The notes under the pieces were generated by a model, which worked only from the letters and a program-made list of their open reading frames with translations, was not told where the DNA came from and ran no database searches. A stretch of DNA of 64,000 nt from Desmodus rotundus (Eukaryota; Chordata; Mammalia; Chiroptera; Phyllostomidae). How positions within the stretch are numbered: the stretch's first letter is position 1; each line of letters opens with the position of its first letter. The stretch is taken from positions 86,839,398-86,903,397 of the forward strand of contig NC_071398.1 in the NCBI RefSeq assembly GCF_022682495.2, read 5' to 3'. The position numbers and the translations under genes were made by a program. This document shows, one piece after another, positions 23,601 to 38,600 of this stretch.

Positions 23601-26600
23601 ATGCATGAATGAATGAGTAAATGAATGAATGAGTGAATAAATGAATGAATGAGTGAAAATTCCAGCTGGGCGGTCCCATGTCCATAATGACTACTCAAAT
23701 TAACTAAAATGTTAATTATGAAAATTGTGTTAAGTTATACTAGTTATTCCATGGTAACGATAAATATGCTGTATTTCATAATAAAATGTTTAGAAAGTAA
23801 TAGAGGTAGATAATTTTTTTCAAAATATAGGGTTTTAGGACAAGAAGAAAAGGTAAACGTGGTTCCTTTATAGTGAAAATCTGGGTGCTGTAGATGTGGG
23901 AGACAGTACTTTTCCTCCAAGATCACCTCACTCAAACTTTAAAGAAGAAACTGCATCACTCAGTTCCAGGATGCAGAGTGAGATTTCAGACCAGGACCCT
24001 GTGACCCAATAGGAACAGGAAAATCTTAAACTTCCAAAAAACCCTTTCTTCTAAGAAATCAAAAAATATGCAAAAAGATTTAATTAACTCTATAAGATAG
24101 AAACTTCCAACCCCCTGTGGTAAAGGGTAACTTATTTAACAGATCAAGAAAATAACAGACAAGCTAACTGGCTTCCCCAAGTTCATACAACAGACTAGCA
24201 ATGCAGAACGGCTGGCCCCTGGTCTGTGTCGATGGCGGAGGGGCACACTCCATCCTCTTTTATACCAGTGGGAACTGGCTCACGGCAGGTAGTCAGCTTG
24301 CACAGTTATCCCAGAAGGGAAGGCACGCCACCGAAATAGAAACCCAGGGCTCTTTCTGCTACAACTCAGCTGCTTCCTCCCACATCCTAGAAAAACCTTG
24401 AGTTCACACGACGATTTTCCTTTCCTCTAACTTCCCCTGCTAGGAATGCTCTGCTGGCACCACACCTTCCACCTGCCCCATCGGTGAGTTCCTGCTGCTG
24501 AGGGGGGTCCCCTTACCCTTCAGGTGTGTATACTGGGGAGAAGATGGGCGTACAGCCCCTGGCCTGGCGTGTCTTCCCTCCCAACAGTCTCGATTCACTT
24601 ATAAAAATCCAATGTCAATGATACTTCCTGCAATGGTTAATGATGTGTGTCAACTTGGCCAGGCCACTGTACGCAGGTGTTTGGTCAAACATTATTCTAG
24701 ATGTTTCTGTGACAGTAATTTTTAGGTACGATTAATATTTAAATCAGTAGACCTTTAAGTAAAGCAGTCTACCCTCCATAATATGGGTGAGCCTCATCCA
24801 ATCAGGTGAAAACCTTAAGGAAAACACTGACCTCCCTCAAAGAAGAAGGAATTTGCCAGCAGACCACTTTGGGGCTCAAACAGCAACTCCTCCCTGGGTC
24901 TCCAGTCTGCTGGCCCACAGGGGAGATGCTGGACTTGCCAGCCTCCATAACTGCGTGAGTCGGTTCCTTAAAATCAACAATCCATCTCAGTCCATAGATA
25001 CACAGATAGATAGATTGATTCACCCTGTTAATTCTGTCTCTCTGGAAAGCCCTGATACACCTTCCCAAAGTTCCCCTAGTCATTCTACCCATAAAGGGTG
25101 CTCTGGTAAGCATCTATCATATACTGCTACTTCCTTGAAGTTCAGAGACTTGTGAGTGACCATCTACTCTTCCCTAATAGACTGGAAACCCCACTTCAGG
25201 ACAGGTGTGGCACCTTGTGCTGCTCCGCTTTTACAATATGCCTTGTACTTAGGAAATAAGGTGTGGGACAAACGCCCAGAGATGAGTCTCAAAGGCAGAG
25301 GAGGCTTCCAAGGCAGGAAGGAAAAAGGAAGAGGGAGCTACTTCAAGCGCTAGCAGAGAACAGAGAGCAAGTGGTAGATCTGGGATTCAAACCCAAGTCT
25401 GTCTGGCTCAAAAGCTGGTGCTCTCCACCACTCCACTGCATTTCAGGCCAGAGGTGAGAAATCAGAGAGCAGGAGCAGAGCAGGGTGGAAGGGGTTTAAA
25501 TGGAAAGTGGTGCAGCACAGGGGTGAACGTGTGGATTCTGGAGCCACGCTGTGTGTGAGTCTGAATCACAGCTCTGTCGCTGGGGAAGTTACTCAACCAC
25601 TCTGTACCTTAGCGTCCCATTCTGTAAAATCAGAAAAACAACAGCACTCACTAACTCTAAGAGTTGCTATAAGGACTAAATGACATAACACCTATAAAGA
25701 GGCTAGAATTATGCCCTGCCCGTAAATGTTAGTAGTCATCATTATCATTCCTATTAAGAAAGATCAATACTCCCAACTGAGCAAGTGCCAGAGTGCTTGC
25801 TTTTATGTTTACTGATGTCTCTAAGGGCCTCCAACATGAATAATGAATTCAATATAGGGAGCAAAGGAAAGAAAGATCAAGTATTCTAAGATTTTTCAGC
25901 CTTTGAGTTTGCTTTTTATTTTTCTGGGCGTTAAGAAAAATTTTGGAGCACTGCTGGATAAAATACACTCAGCAGAAATGAGGACACTCATTAAAGCCAC
26001 GTGAGAGCATGTCCACAGGATATATACTAGAATGCTCATAGTACGTGTACCAGAAATGTAAACGCAGCACAGCCCACAACAGCTCCCAAGTGGAAACAAT
26101 CCAAATGGCCTTCAACAGTACAACGTGTACACCGTAGTACATTCACGTACCGGAGTATCACACAGCAGCGAAGGGTGGGGAGAGCGAAGCAGTGGGTAGA
26201 ATGTGTTAACTGGAGGATGCATGCACTGCTTCCGTTAGGGTCTGATCAAGCTGGTTTCTTTAAGGGGAAGTCAGAGTGAATGACTTGTAATGTCCTTGTG
26301 ACCATTACGAAATTCTGTGTTTCTTAAGTGAAAACCTAAGAGAAGAATCAGTACCAAGCTCCAACGAGTCTCCTTCACAATAGTTGCAAACGTGACTCCA
26401 GACAATTAAATACACGTATATATTTCATTTCCCATCATCAAAAGCTACATTGATCCTCTAATTTATTTTCATGCTCTCTAATCCAATTACTTACATATCG
26501 AGCCAAAGGTAAAGTGGGGTAAAATGTTTCAAGTATATGCCTGTGTTTCCAGGTAAAATGCAAGTATCACAGGGCCGTGAATAAGACTCTGTAATTCAAC

Positions 26601-29600
26601 ATTCTTCTCCCATAGAGCTTCAAGTTCTAGATGGATTTCCAATTGTCCTGTAGTTATACTTACACAAAGTTACCAACTGGCAAGTGATCGTATTAAATCA
26701 GAAAGGAAGAATGCCGCTGTAGGGTATAACGGTTCAATCATTTGGGACGCCCTTTTGAAAATCAACCAGGTGTAAAGAACACAGCTTCCCTGTATCTGGT
26801 ATTTTCCAGCTTCCTGTAAATACACTATTTCCAAGCCATATTTTTAAAAACAAGAGTGGAAGGTTTTTGTGAAAAACTGTCAGAATGTTAGCCGCCAGGA
26901 CCACACTCTGGGACGCGTAATGAGAGAACGTAATGAGAGAACGTTAAGTTCTTCTCTCTCAGTGTAGAGGGAAAAGGTGGTCACAGAAGTTTGTCTCCAA
27001 AATTAAGACACCTGCTATCTAGAAATGTGCCTTTCTGTCTTCAAATTTTTCTTAAATATACCGTGCTTCTGTTCAGTAGTTGGAATCAAAGATTCCACGA
27101 AGCAGTCTACAAAAGAATGTCTTTTTTTAAAATAAAAGGGATCATGAAAAGAAACTTTAATCTTTTCACAACTTTGTGATTTTATTTGGCTGAAATGTTA
27201 TTATTGTTTCTCAAGTTACCTACTGTTTCATCTTACATTTACCTAAATGCAGTAGAAATTGACAAATCAGAGAATGGGGAAAAAAATTACTGAAATTCGT
27301 ATGTGAAATTCTCAGTTTTGAAAATTTCTCATGTTTTAAAATTAAATCTATAATTTCAAAGCCTGGGGGACTGGAGGAAGGGCCTCACTGAAGATTTCCG
27401 GGTCCCAGAGTAGCATAATTCAGTCAGTTGTTATTACTTCTTTATTAAAGGTACACAGAATGTTAAATTCTTGTACAATAAACATAGACCCTAAATTTAT
27501 ATATATGTATGTAAACATATATCACATTATGCATAATCTGTTATACATCATTAAATTATAACTAAAAGATTTAAATATTGTACTCTGCCCTCGCTGGTGT
27601 GGCTCAGTGGACTGAGTGGCAGTCTTCGAAGCAAAGGGCTGTTGGTTCGATTCCCAGGCAGGGCACATGCCTGGGTTTCAGGCCAGTTCCCCAGTAGGAG
27701 ACGCGCCAGAGGCAACCACACCTTGATGCTTCTCTCCCTCTCTTTCTCCTTCCCTAACCCTTTTCCCTAAAAATACATTTAAAAATACTTTAATTAATTA
27801 ATCAATCAATGTATTCTAAAATTGAGGAAATACAACCGGACCAAAATCCCTGCAGAACCTCGGGTTCTCCACTCGGTTCCTTCCAGAACCCCCACGGAGA
27901 TGCCCACACATATTCTACTTACTTTGCAATTGTTTAATTCCTCCCCAGTTGCTCAAAACCCACCCAGAGAATCTGTAACATCTGTTTACTAAAATCAAAG
28001 GCCAGCTGTAGCAGGAAGAACATCAGGCCAGAGTTGCACTCCATTTAACCAAACTTAAGAGTAAGAATCACCTGTGGCACTGATTAAAAACAGATTTGAT
28101 CTGCGAAGTCGGGAGGGCAAGAAACCGCGCTCTTCAAGAAGACCACAGGCAATTCTGCCGCGTGCAGATCAAGGACTGCACACGAAGAGTCAAAGGACCC
28201 CTAATTTCTTAGTAGTTGTTGTTGTTGTTTAATAATCACTATTGACCGAGAGTCCATCATGTCTTCAAACAATCTTTAACTGGAATCTGTTTAATCTTCC
28301 TCAGACTACACCCTCTTCAAATTACAATTACCGCAAGATTAGCATGAGGTCAGCCTGGCCCCTGCTGCTGCAGCAAACCTGCCCCCAGGCCGGGACCCGC
28401 TAGCTGCTCTGACCCTCTGGGCGGCTGGGGGCCAGGCCGGACTTACCCTCTTTCCTGGCACTCACTGGTAACCTCAGCGCAGCGAGCAGGACCGGCGGGG
28501 GGCCCTCGGGACTGGGTCTGCCCCTGGTGTGCAACTGGGGTAAGGGTGGGCCACCTCCTTGGAGAATACGTGTTTATGATCACGATAAATTAATTTTTGC
28601 AACTAAATTTTTTTTTGCAAGTCTGTCTTTGGCAAGTGACTAAGAGAATAAAGGGCAAGCTCGAAATCTTCAACAACATCAAATCCTCAACTTTTGAGGG
28701 TAATTGTGACTTCTGAAACTGATGAGTCCCAAGTTTGTACTCAATAGCGTTTCTACTAAAATAGGGTTTATATATAGTCACTTGGGCTCTGCTAATCACC
28801 CAATGTGCACTAAGACCCTTGGTGGCACTGGAATACCTCCCCTCGGCTAGGCTGAACTTTTTCCCAGAATGCCCTTCCACTGGACATTTTCAGTTAGTGA
28901 TGGCCAAAATTGATTCTTCCACCAGGTGACTCACACCTACCTGCACAGCTTCCCAAGGAATGCAGCGATTTCTCCACTACCTTCTAGTGTACCTTTTGTA
29001 GTTAACACAACAAATGTTATTTGAACACCTACTGTGATAGGTGCTTTCGGAATTAATCCTCACATTAGCTATGCTAGTATGTTGTCCGGATTGACTATAA
29101 ACAGAGAGGATGGAGTTTGGGGAGCCTGCCGAGCCTGACCACAAAACAAATACTAACAGCCAGGTCTTCCGACTTTGAGGCCATGCTCCTACTAGAGCAG
29201 AGTTTTGTTTATGAGAGATATTTTATTCCTAGCTACTTATTTTTCCTTGAAGATTAGGCTGAATACCAGTTCTTTGCCGATTCCATCAATCATTCAAAAT
29301 AGACAACACAGTCTGGCGGATATAACTTGCATTCAAAGTTTTCCATCGGTATCCATCTTTCACAGTTGCTCAATGATCCCAAGGGTCTAAATTACTGAAT
29401 TCTTCAAGTTTCCCCTAGATTTACGGGATTCTCTCTTCAGTTATCATCATAAACGTCTTCTACCTTCTCCCAAACATATATCCTGGTCAGAAATGTTTGC
29501 TTCTAACATTGCAGCCTCTCCCTGATTTTCTATTCAGGCATCATGTGTCTGACTTGCATTTTAGCCGAACTTACGTAAAATTTGCTGGGCTTTGCTCTGA

Positions 29601-32600
29601 AAAACAGACACACGTTTTTATGCTGGTGAAACCTCTACTCACTCTCCCCAGCTGCAGGCCCAAGATTGACAGGCTGACCTCGAAAGCGAGTTCGGGTGGA
29701 ACGTGGAGCAACACGTCCCCTCCACGACGACTCCTCCTCTACGTGCACAAACTCCACCAAAAGGCAGTATTATTATTCCACAGTCACGCCCGGTAACTTG
29801 ACACTTGCTGACACCTCTCTACTGTGCGTTTCCAGTATCTCCACTTCCCACTCTTCTAAAGCATTCAGTGCCATCTGAAAGCTTGGCACTGTCACCCGCG
29901 TGCCCAGGGCTGCAGATCACTGATAAAAATGTGAAATAACACCCATCTTAGTTCCAATCTCCACATAATGCTCCCTATTTAAAGGACCCCGTTCAAAGGA
30001 GTGCCTGTTTTCCCCCACCCTTTGTTTCTTCTGTCTAAACTGCTTCCTTCCCTTTGACAAAAAACTCATCCCTTCCAACTCTGCAGCCCCTCTCCTTCAG
30101 TGTAGCCAGGGAAGGGAGGGGAGGATGGGCAAAGGCTTTTTGGAAGTTTCAATGAGTCGCATCCACGGGCTTTGCAGGCTTGGTTCACTTAAAACCATTC
30201 CAGTACCGGCTTAAGAGCCAAGCTTCTGTCACTAAGCAGCTGTGTGACTGTGGGCAAAGTCCCTTTATCTCCCTGGTTCTCAGTTTCTTCATCTGCACGA
30301 TAAAGCAACTGGCCTCTGCAATCTGTGGCGTTCCACGTCTAGACAGAGCAAGCTATGACTCTGGTAAAGCTTAATGTGTCTTGATAGAAGGCAAACTGTA
30401 CTTTCTCCAATAGGCTGTGTTTTTTTAAGATTTGGGTGATTTTTCATTACATTATTATTATTATTACTATTACTATTATTACTTTGGCCTAAGGGATTTT
30501 TGGTGCCTTTCTGGTGGGTGGAACATTTTAGGGATGATCGGAGATGACGCAGATATTGAAAGAAATAGAGAGGAAATCTGACAAACTTGAGCCACGCCTC
30601 CCCGTAAAGTAGAGGGACACGGCATTTGGCACTGGGGAGTGACTGTCCACAGAAATGAAGCTTTCAAACGAGGAATTAAGAGAAGTGACACGTCCAGCTG
30701 AACCTCTGCAGCCACGGGGAGGGGGCTGAAGTGTGACGACAGCTGCATGCTGAATGGCATAAATCTAACGGGCCAGTGGCGGATGGGGTGAGCCAGCACT
30801 GAGAAGCACTTCAAGTTATACGGAAGTGCAAGGGTCAGCGGTCACACCCTGAAGGCCCGCAGGGCCAGGCTGTCACATGAAGCCATAAATGCTGCTGACG
30901 GTAACACTGTGGGCAGTCGGGGAACCGGGCCAAACGAGCCAGCATGTGCCTACCTAGGAAGCATCCAAATGCAATTCTTTAAAAATCAGTGCAGGTGAAA
31001 CAAAACCCACCTATAGGCCAGAATCAACCCTCGTGGGACCAGTTCATAATCTGTGACTTCACAGGTCCTCGAGTCCCCTGAATCTCTCTGCTGACACTTC
31101 AACAGAAACTAAACTCCTTGCTACTCTGGGAAAGCTGGGGCGAGGGGCAGGAAGGATGTAGTCAGTGTCTCTCTGACAAAGTAAGATACAAGATTTGGTT
31201 TATTTAACGGATGAAACCTCCGCTCCTGAGTAATAAAACTTTTACTAGAAAAAACTATCCTTTGTTAAGAGATGAAAAAGAATGCCCACTTCCGAGGGTC
31301 CCGGTGAGGACTGAAAACCACTGCGGAGACTGCAGTGAAGCTGCTCCCACACGAATGCTAGCCGCTCCCACCATCACTGTTCCTCAGTTGTGTCAGGGGA
31401 TGGAGCGTAAACTCCGTTCTTCCACAGGGTCTCGGAGGTCCTGATATCCCCTGGCTGGGAGATTTCGGTCTTCTGTTGGGTCAGACAACAGCCCCACTAT
31501 AAAAAAACAGGATTCTGTGCGTTCCAGCGCCTGCTGCAGCGCAGGGGCTGCGGGCCACTTTAATGCGTGAATAGATAGCACACTTGTCACTTCCCTCCTC
31601 CGTGCCCACCCACTGTGCCCAACTCTGGTCCCAGCACTGAGATTCCAGGAATAAAGTGGAGCAAAGAATTCCAGAACATCTACTCCCTGTGCCTTCCTCT
31701 CCCACAAGGGTTTTTTTTTTTGTTAATCCATTATTGAAATTAACACACCATTCCCAATGCCACCCGTTATAATGATACCCCTGCGAATCCTAAGAATGCC
31801 TTATGAGGAAGTGGATGTCTCAAAAACACGCAGAGAGCGTAGCAGGCGTGCTCTGACATGACAAAGCACCTCTTCCCACAGCTTCTGCTGGGTTTTCCCT
31901 CTCCCACCCCCAACCGCAGGTAAACACTGCTGTGTGGGGTCCTCACGTTCTACTCAGCTTTTGAATAAACAGCACAGTCTAAGATTTTAGTCCGTGCTCC
32001 ACTACAGACCTTTCTCATTTCACGGGTCAAATATTGAACCAATTCGGAATCAGTGAATGAGTGAGTGAATGAACAAACGAATGAATGTATCTTTGAAAAT
32101 CAAGGAATACACAAGGATACAATTAATATCCTGGCTTAAGAAATTATTAAGTTATTTCAAGAATGGCTCACCGGAAATGCACGGTTTTTGTTTGCTTTTG
32201 AGAAGTTCAGAATAGATCATCAAATACGAGTGAACACATATTAACCATATGATTAAAAACGAGATAATTTAAACACTTAAAGCAAAGGGTTTTGGGGGGA
32301 AGTACTACTTCACCTATTTTTTAAAATAAATGTTGCCTTACTAATTAAAACGTACAGAAGTATATCTTGCTTTACAAGGGGAGAAAATCAAAAGCCAGAT
32401 GCATTAAAGAACCCTAACATTGCAGGAAAACTCCCTTTGAAACATAAAGGTTACCTCTGACGTATTTCCTTTTGAAATTCTGATTTTCTCATTTCGGGGC
32501 ACCTACATGAATAATAACGTCAAGTGACATTACTAAAGAATTCTGACTTGTCTTACTAGTTGTCTTTTCTCCCCTCAAGGGAAAGAATACCAAAGAAACA

Positions 32601-35600
32601 CCCAGGTTATGTTTAAAGGCTAACTTCATTTTCTTTGTCCGTACCTCATTGTTCCAGTGCAAAGGGTTGCCTACATAGCTAACTACATCCCTGCATATCT
32701 TGCAACTATCTCTTTTTCCTGGGGGGTGGGGGGGACGGGGAAGACCAGAAGCAGCTCCATGAATTTGGAAGCCTTGTACAAGGAGGCAGGCACGAGGGCG
32801 GGCGCACCCTTGATTTAATTAAGACAAATATAAACTTTGCAGACTGCTCTTCTTCACAGTATGACAGGAGGAAATCCTAGCTGAGGACTGAGCAAATAAT
32901 CAATCAGTTTCCCTAAAGCACATTAAATCGATTTTGTAACAGCTCCCTAGACTCAGTAGGATTTTCCAGCGAGGCAGGTCCAGGAGCAGAAATGGTTACC
33001 AGGGCCACATACCTAATTTCATATTTGCATAGATAAGTGAAACTTTTATTTTTGTTCCCCTGCAGGCTTTTTGTATTTACTTTTTCTCTTTGATCACACC
33101 CATCACGGTTGACTCCGATCCACCCGACTGAGAGCAACTCATGAGGTTAACAACAAAAAGCAGAGGTGGGTGAATGGAGGTGGACGGAGGGGGCCTTCCT
33201 GGGCAGGATTGGCTCCATAATTTGCAGAATCCAGTGAAAAATGAAAATGCGGAGCCTGTTGTTCAAAAACTAAGAATTTCAAGAGGGCAACAGCAGAGCA
33301 TTAAGCCAAGTGCAGGGCAACTAACCACACAGGTCATCCGCCCACGGGTTTGGCCTGATCCTGGAAGACACTTGCCAGGCTCCCTGGGTTTCAGTAAGCT
33401 TTAAGGACAAACTCAAATAAATCTCCAGCAAACCAAACACACGGAAATGAAATAATAGCTGCCTAGAGAAACAGCTCTTCGAGGCAGCAAGAAAGGTGCT
33501 GAGATCTGCTCATTCTTACCGTCCTTCGGACTCACAAAGTGTCTAACAGCCTTCACAAAGGTTGAAACAAGAAACCGTGTGAATGGCAGCTAACATTTTC
33601 CCCAACTGTCCCCTCTTTGGGAAAGCAGTGCTTCTCGCCTTCAAGGTCGCCCCACTGGTTACAGCCGGCCATTTTCCTCTGTCAGTCTCAACCTGAGTTG
33701 CATTAACCCCGCAGAATAATGTTTGAGATGAAATCCCAGTATCAACAGCATCTTAAAATATCTAAATTATCTGGCAGGAACAATGGCGTTCTCAGTCACC
33801 AACAGAGAGAGAACAAGTTCCCATTCACCAGCTGGAGTTGGCCGGGAGGAAGATCTGGGATTCTCAGCACATTCTAGAAGCTTCGGGCACTGGAAGGGAG
33901 TCCCTGTTTCCCAGCCCATGGGTACACTTTAAATAGCCATTAAAACGGCATCTCAAAACAATAAAAGAACTCAAAGAACCAGAGGAACAAAATAAATGGT
34001 GTTGTAAAAGGAAATGGAAACATTACCATAATTAGGGCTTTTAAAAGAGACACTTTAAACACTGGTTGGACACTGACTTCTTCACAACGGCATTCAAGGC
34101 AGATGGCAAAAGTTTCACCATAAGCATTTAGAAGAAAAGGAAAGGTGAAGAAGGCTTTTGTAAGGTCATTAAAACTCTGTCCTGAAACCTCGTTTTAAAA
34201 ACAAATAAATCAAAACACCCTCTTGGCCTTGATGGGGGACATAAGGCTTCCCTTAACCTGACTTTACCATCAATATGCCGTTGACCCAGAAATGTCACTG
34301 GGAGAAAAGGGGCTCCTATCATAGTCTAACAATGTCAGAACCTAACCCCTTTTCTCACTCCCCATCTCTAAAAGACACAGTGCCCTCTTTATGGTATTTA
34401 CATAGCACGGTTTTCGGTGTGGAATGACGCCTTCCCTATGAGTTCCTCCCAGACAGGAATGCCACTGAACACTGAAGAATGCCCCGTAGCAGAGGCTCAG
34501 AGGGCCTCACTTCAGAGACATGTGGGGACGGACAGAAAACTCGGACACAGCTTAGGTGGAGGGGAGCCTGGGCTAGGTCCCAGGACCCAGAGTTTCAGCC
34601 AGATGTACAACAGTGTGCTAAGGCTATTCTTGGGGTGCAGGGTGACTGCTGGGTACAGCAATGGTCCCCCTGCTTTGCTTCAATACAGAGTGTACTACCC
34701 ACCTAAACAACAGGCCAAAAACCTGTCCTGGAAAAGAAGGCACGGTTATTTGACCTCATTTGGACAATTAAAAGCTCCTTTGCACTAGGCAAACATACCA
34801 TTCCACAGTGAGTAATGCAAAGACAAACACGTTTTGGTTAAGGAAAAATGTCCTAGAATTAAATATTTTTCAAACCGTGCATGCAGTCAGCAGCTTAAAC
34901 TTTTGAAGTCTAAATCCTGTCTTCAAAAATGATTTTTTTCGTTGAAAAAGTTCTCTCCTTGGTATTAGGAGGAAGAAAAAAAAAACAAACCTCAAGAGGG
35001 ACTTCCTCACTGGAGAAAGACTTGGAAAACCCCCCAGAGCTAAACTAAAAGCAGTCTTCCTGGCCAGGAGTCCCCTGGCTATCCCCCTTGCTATTATTAA
35101 GTATCCTTCTGTTTGACTAAGAATTTCTCCACCTCTCACAAGCCATCGTTTCTCGTTCTGTGTCCAGAAAAACCCGAAAACCATGTGTTTATAATGAGCC
35201 TGTTGCTATGCAAATGATTAAAACACATTACAAAAATCTTTCCTTTGAGTCAGGGGAAGATGAACTGCTAGAGCAAGAGTCCCTTCGCTAAACAGAAAAG
35301 CTGGCAAAAAGGAATATGAGAAGCAAAGCAAAACGGGGGGGGGGGGGAGGGAAATACAGCGTCCCCACCATCCCTTGAGTCATTTTAAGCAGAGGTTTCG
35401 GGAAAATGAACATTTTAAAGCTCCAAGGTAATGAATGTGTTCTTAACAGCTTGGAGTGGGATTACCAAACTTAAACATCTTTTTCATTCCTAAGGGTTCA
35501 TAACCCATCCTCCCTCTGTCCACGATGGTGTCCTTTTCACGCTTCTCCAAGAATGTCAAGAGATCTTTTCCTTTTCTGTGTACTGCTGTGTGTATTCTCC

Positions 35601-38600
35601 TTCTGATATCTTTTTTCCTGTCCCCCAGTTACCACCTACAGCGAGGGCCTGCTTTCTCCATTTCTTCTCCAACTCAGTCGTGGTATCTTGGCCAAATTCC
35701 TTCACTTAATGAAGAAATCTGTTCTTCAAAAGTCACGCCCAGGAGATGAGAGAAGACATAGTATGTCAAGATTACTGTCAAAAGGACAGAGCTTCTCAAT
35801 TTTCTAATTAAAAAAAAAAAATCTGGTCTTAATTATTTTAATAAAGTGTTTTGACTTTTAGATAGTTTGCAAGCAACAACATTCACACGTTTTTGTTGTG
35901 CTGTTCTGTATGGCCTGCTCATCTGCACATTTTCAAGGGTGGCATTGCCTGGGGACAAGAAATGACAACACACGCCTTTTAATCTTTTTTTCACCTCTAT
36001 GTGTCTTAGTACATATGGGTTCACACACACATCAAACGAGCAAACAGACAAAAAACCCAGAGTCTTCGTTCTCAACGCTTTGTCTGTATTCAGAGGGAAG
36101 AAGAGGCTGGTCCTGACAAATGCTATAGAACCTGTTTTACTCTCCAATAGACGCGACCAAACCATTGCAAACATGTGTTGGATAAAAACAAGTTTGGTTG
36201 GCTCCAGACAAAGGCTTATTTTTTAAGCACAGATGGTTGAATGGTTGCCTCCTCCAACAGGCTGCCCACAATGAAAGACAGATTTCTGTGTCTAATCTAT
36301 GCAAATATCTTACTCAGTGGGCATCACAAAGACTAACTGTTTTGTATCAGACATGGCAGATCCCAGGTGCTCTCAGATGCCAAGGCCCATCTCCCACCTG
36401 AGATGCCGGTAACCCAGGTAACAGCAGATGGCTGGAGAGTTAGTCACTAACCCTCCTCCTTCCCTGAAACATCCCTCTGGAATCCTGCCCCGCGGCCGCT
36501 GCTTCTCTTTGGCTGCTCTGCCTGGAAGACAGTTTCAACATTCAGATGGGACCCCAGATGCTTCTAAAACCTCACAGGACAGCTCAGATTCCTGCCCCAC
36601 CCCCCACAAAAAGACTCCTAAGACTCAGTAGTATTCTTCACCTTGAGAAGAATTCACCTTTAGCTCATCTATTTGTCTCTAACATCAAACCCGGAAACCT
36701 CGAGCACTTAAAAACGTGATTCTATCCCAACCAAGTCTCCTTTATACTCTATAGTCTATGTACCCACCACCCACAGCAGGTCACACTGAATCACACCTGA
36801 GTCACTGTTGGTGACCTTCAACCTTCCCAAGTGCATGCTATTCCCTTTTTCTGTCCTTTCTCCCTCTACAAATTTGCCTTTCTTTACTTCCAATACTTCT
36901 CTCTCTTACTTCTCCATCTCCCCAGGTGCAGCCTTTGATTTGCTCTGACACACCCCTGGTTGGTGCAGTCAGTTTCAAGACCCCTGAGGGCAATAAAAAT
37001 TCCTGCAATGCTGAATCTCACACACACACACACTCTCCTCATGCAAACCCAGCTCCTAACTTTAAACATCCTTTGCCATAAAAAGAAGGTCATAGCTGAA
37101 ATCTCCATAGTTTAGTTCCAATGTCTAAGTCTAAAAATGTCCTCCAGAGTTTTAAATTACTTTCTTTGTTAGTTTTTCTGAGCAAACGACAGTAATAGTT
37201 TGCTTCAGAATCCTGTACTGGAAAACACTCTGTCCCTCCTTATCAAACTTCTTCTTAAACAAACCAAACTAACTGAGCAAGAAGAATTCTAAAAGAAATG
37301 TGAGGGAGGGGTGGAAAAAAAAAGAGAAAGAAATTCTAAAGGAAAAAAGTGTACCTAATCTCCAGCCTCAATCACCATCACCACCAAATATTTTTGCTCT
37401 TTCCCTCAAGTTTTGAGATATAAACACTTTGTGCTTTGTTTCAGCTTATAGATGCATATGTTGGCAGTCAAAGAATGCAGTGTTAATCTTACTTACCTGG
37501 AAAACCTAAAACTGCACAGAACTTTAGAGGTTATCGAGTCTACTGATTCCCAAGAATGGATGAACATCGGGACAACCTGAGGAATATTTTTTATTTTAAA
37601 CAATACATCCTCCTGATCCCCAGCCTTAGATATTCCCATTCAGACTTCTGGTGCAGCCCTAGAATCCGTATTTATAATAATACTCCAAGTAACTGTGATA
37701 CAGCAGGTCCTGGTCTGTTTAATCAACTGGTCTCCTCCATCTTACCCAATATGGCGGTCAAAACACCGCTATCCACTCCATGCTGCTCGCTTCCAGACCC
37801 CGTGGCTCTTGCCTTTTTACATGTCTGCTTGTTGCATTTTTATACGGATTTCATTATTTTTGTGGAAACTGTGTTCTTATGGTCAGCCAAGTAACCAAAG
37901 TCTCTCAATTCCTTGAACTTTCCTCACTATCGGCCCTAATTTTGTGTTCCAGAGCAGTGGCAGAATTCCTTCCCCACAAGTCTTCAAATATCCTCAGGCA
38001 GCTACTCCACCCTTGCAAGTCTTCACTTTTCTAAAAATCCAATTCTTTTAAATTCAGGAAGCACAGTTGCTGAGTGCTTCCCCATTTCAACTGCTCTTCT
38101 ACAACAACAAACCTCACAGAATAATACCGTCTAAGGTAACAACACTTCATTTTTTTTCTCACAACTTTCCTCAACGTGGAATATTAAAAAGTTAACATTA
38201 AAAAAATTAATATTTATAGTCTGTGTTGCAGCCTTGTTACTCATTGCTTTGCATTTAATGGCCCAAGAGCCACGGATCAGCAAGTACTTATTAACCTAAC
38301 GCTGTGTTCCTAGCTGTGTACGGTACTCAGCAAGGATTCGAAAGCCAGTGGAAATGGCCCAATTTTGAGGCAGAAATAATTCCTTGCACAGAAAGGCCTT
38401 CCATAAGTGAAATAACGTGAAAACAGTGGATGACAGTGTACAACCAAGTACTCCAAGTAGATGACACCTGAAAGACTGAACACAGGTTTTCTGGGCCAGC
38501 TATCCCATGGCTTCTGTTTATAGAAATACCATCTACTGAAAAAGTACTTTCTTATTTAAAAAAAGACGGAAGCTATTACCTCAAACTGGATATAAACAAT

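Noticed and set aside
23507..23698. Frame with a repeated FIHSFIHS pattern
   Set aside because: It is a translation of the TGAA simple repeat at the end of an L2 copy.
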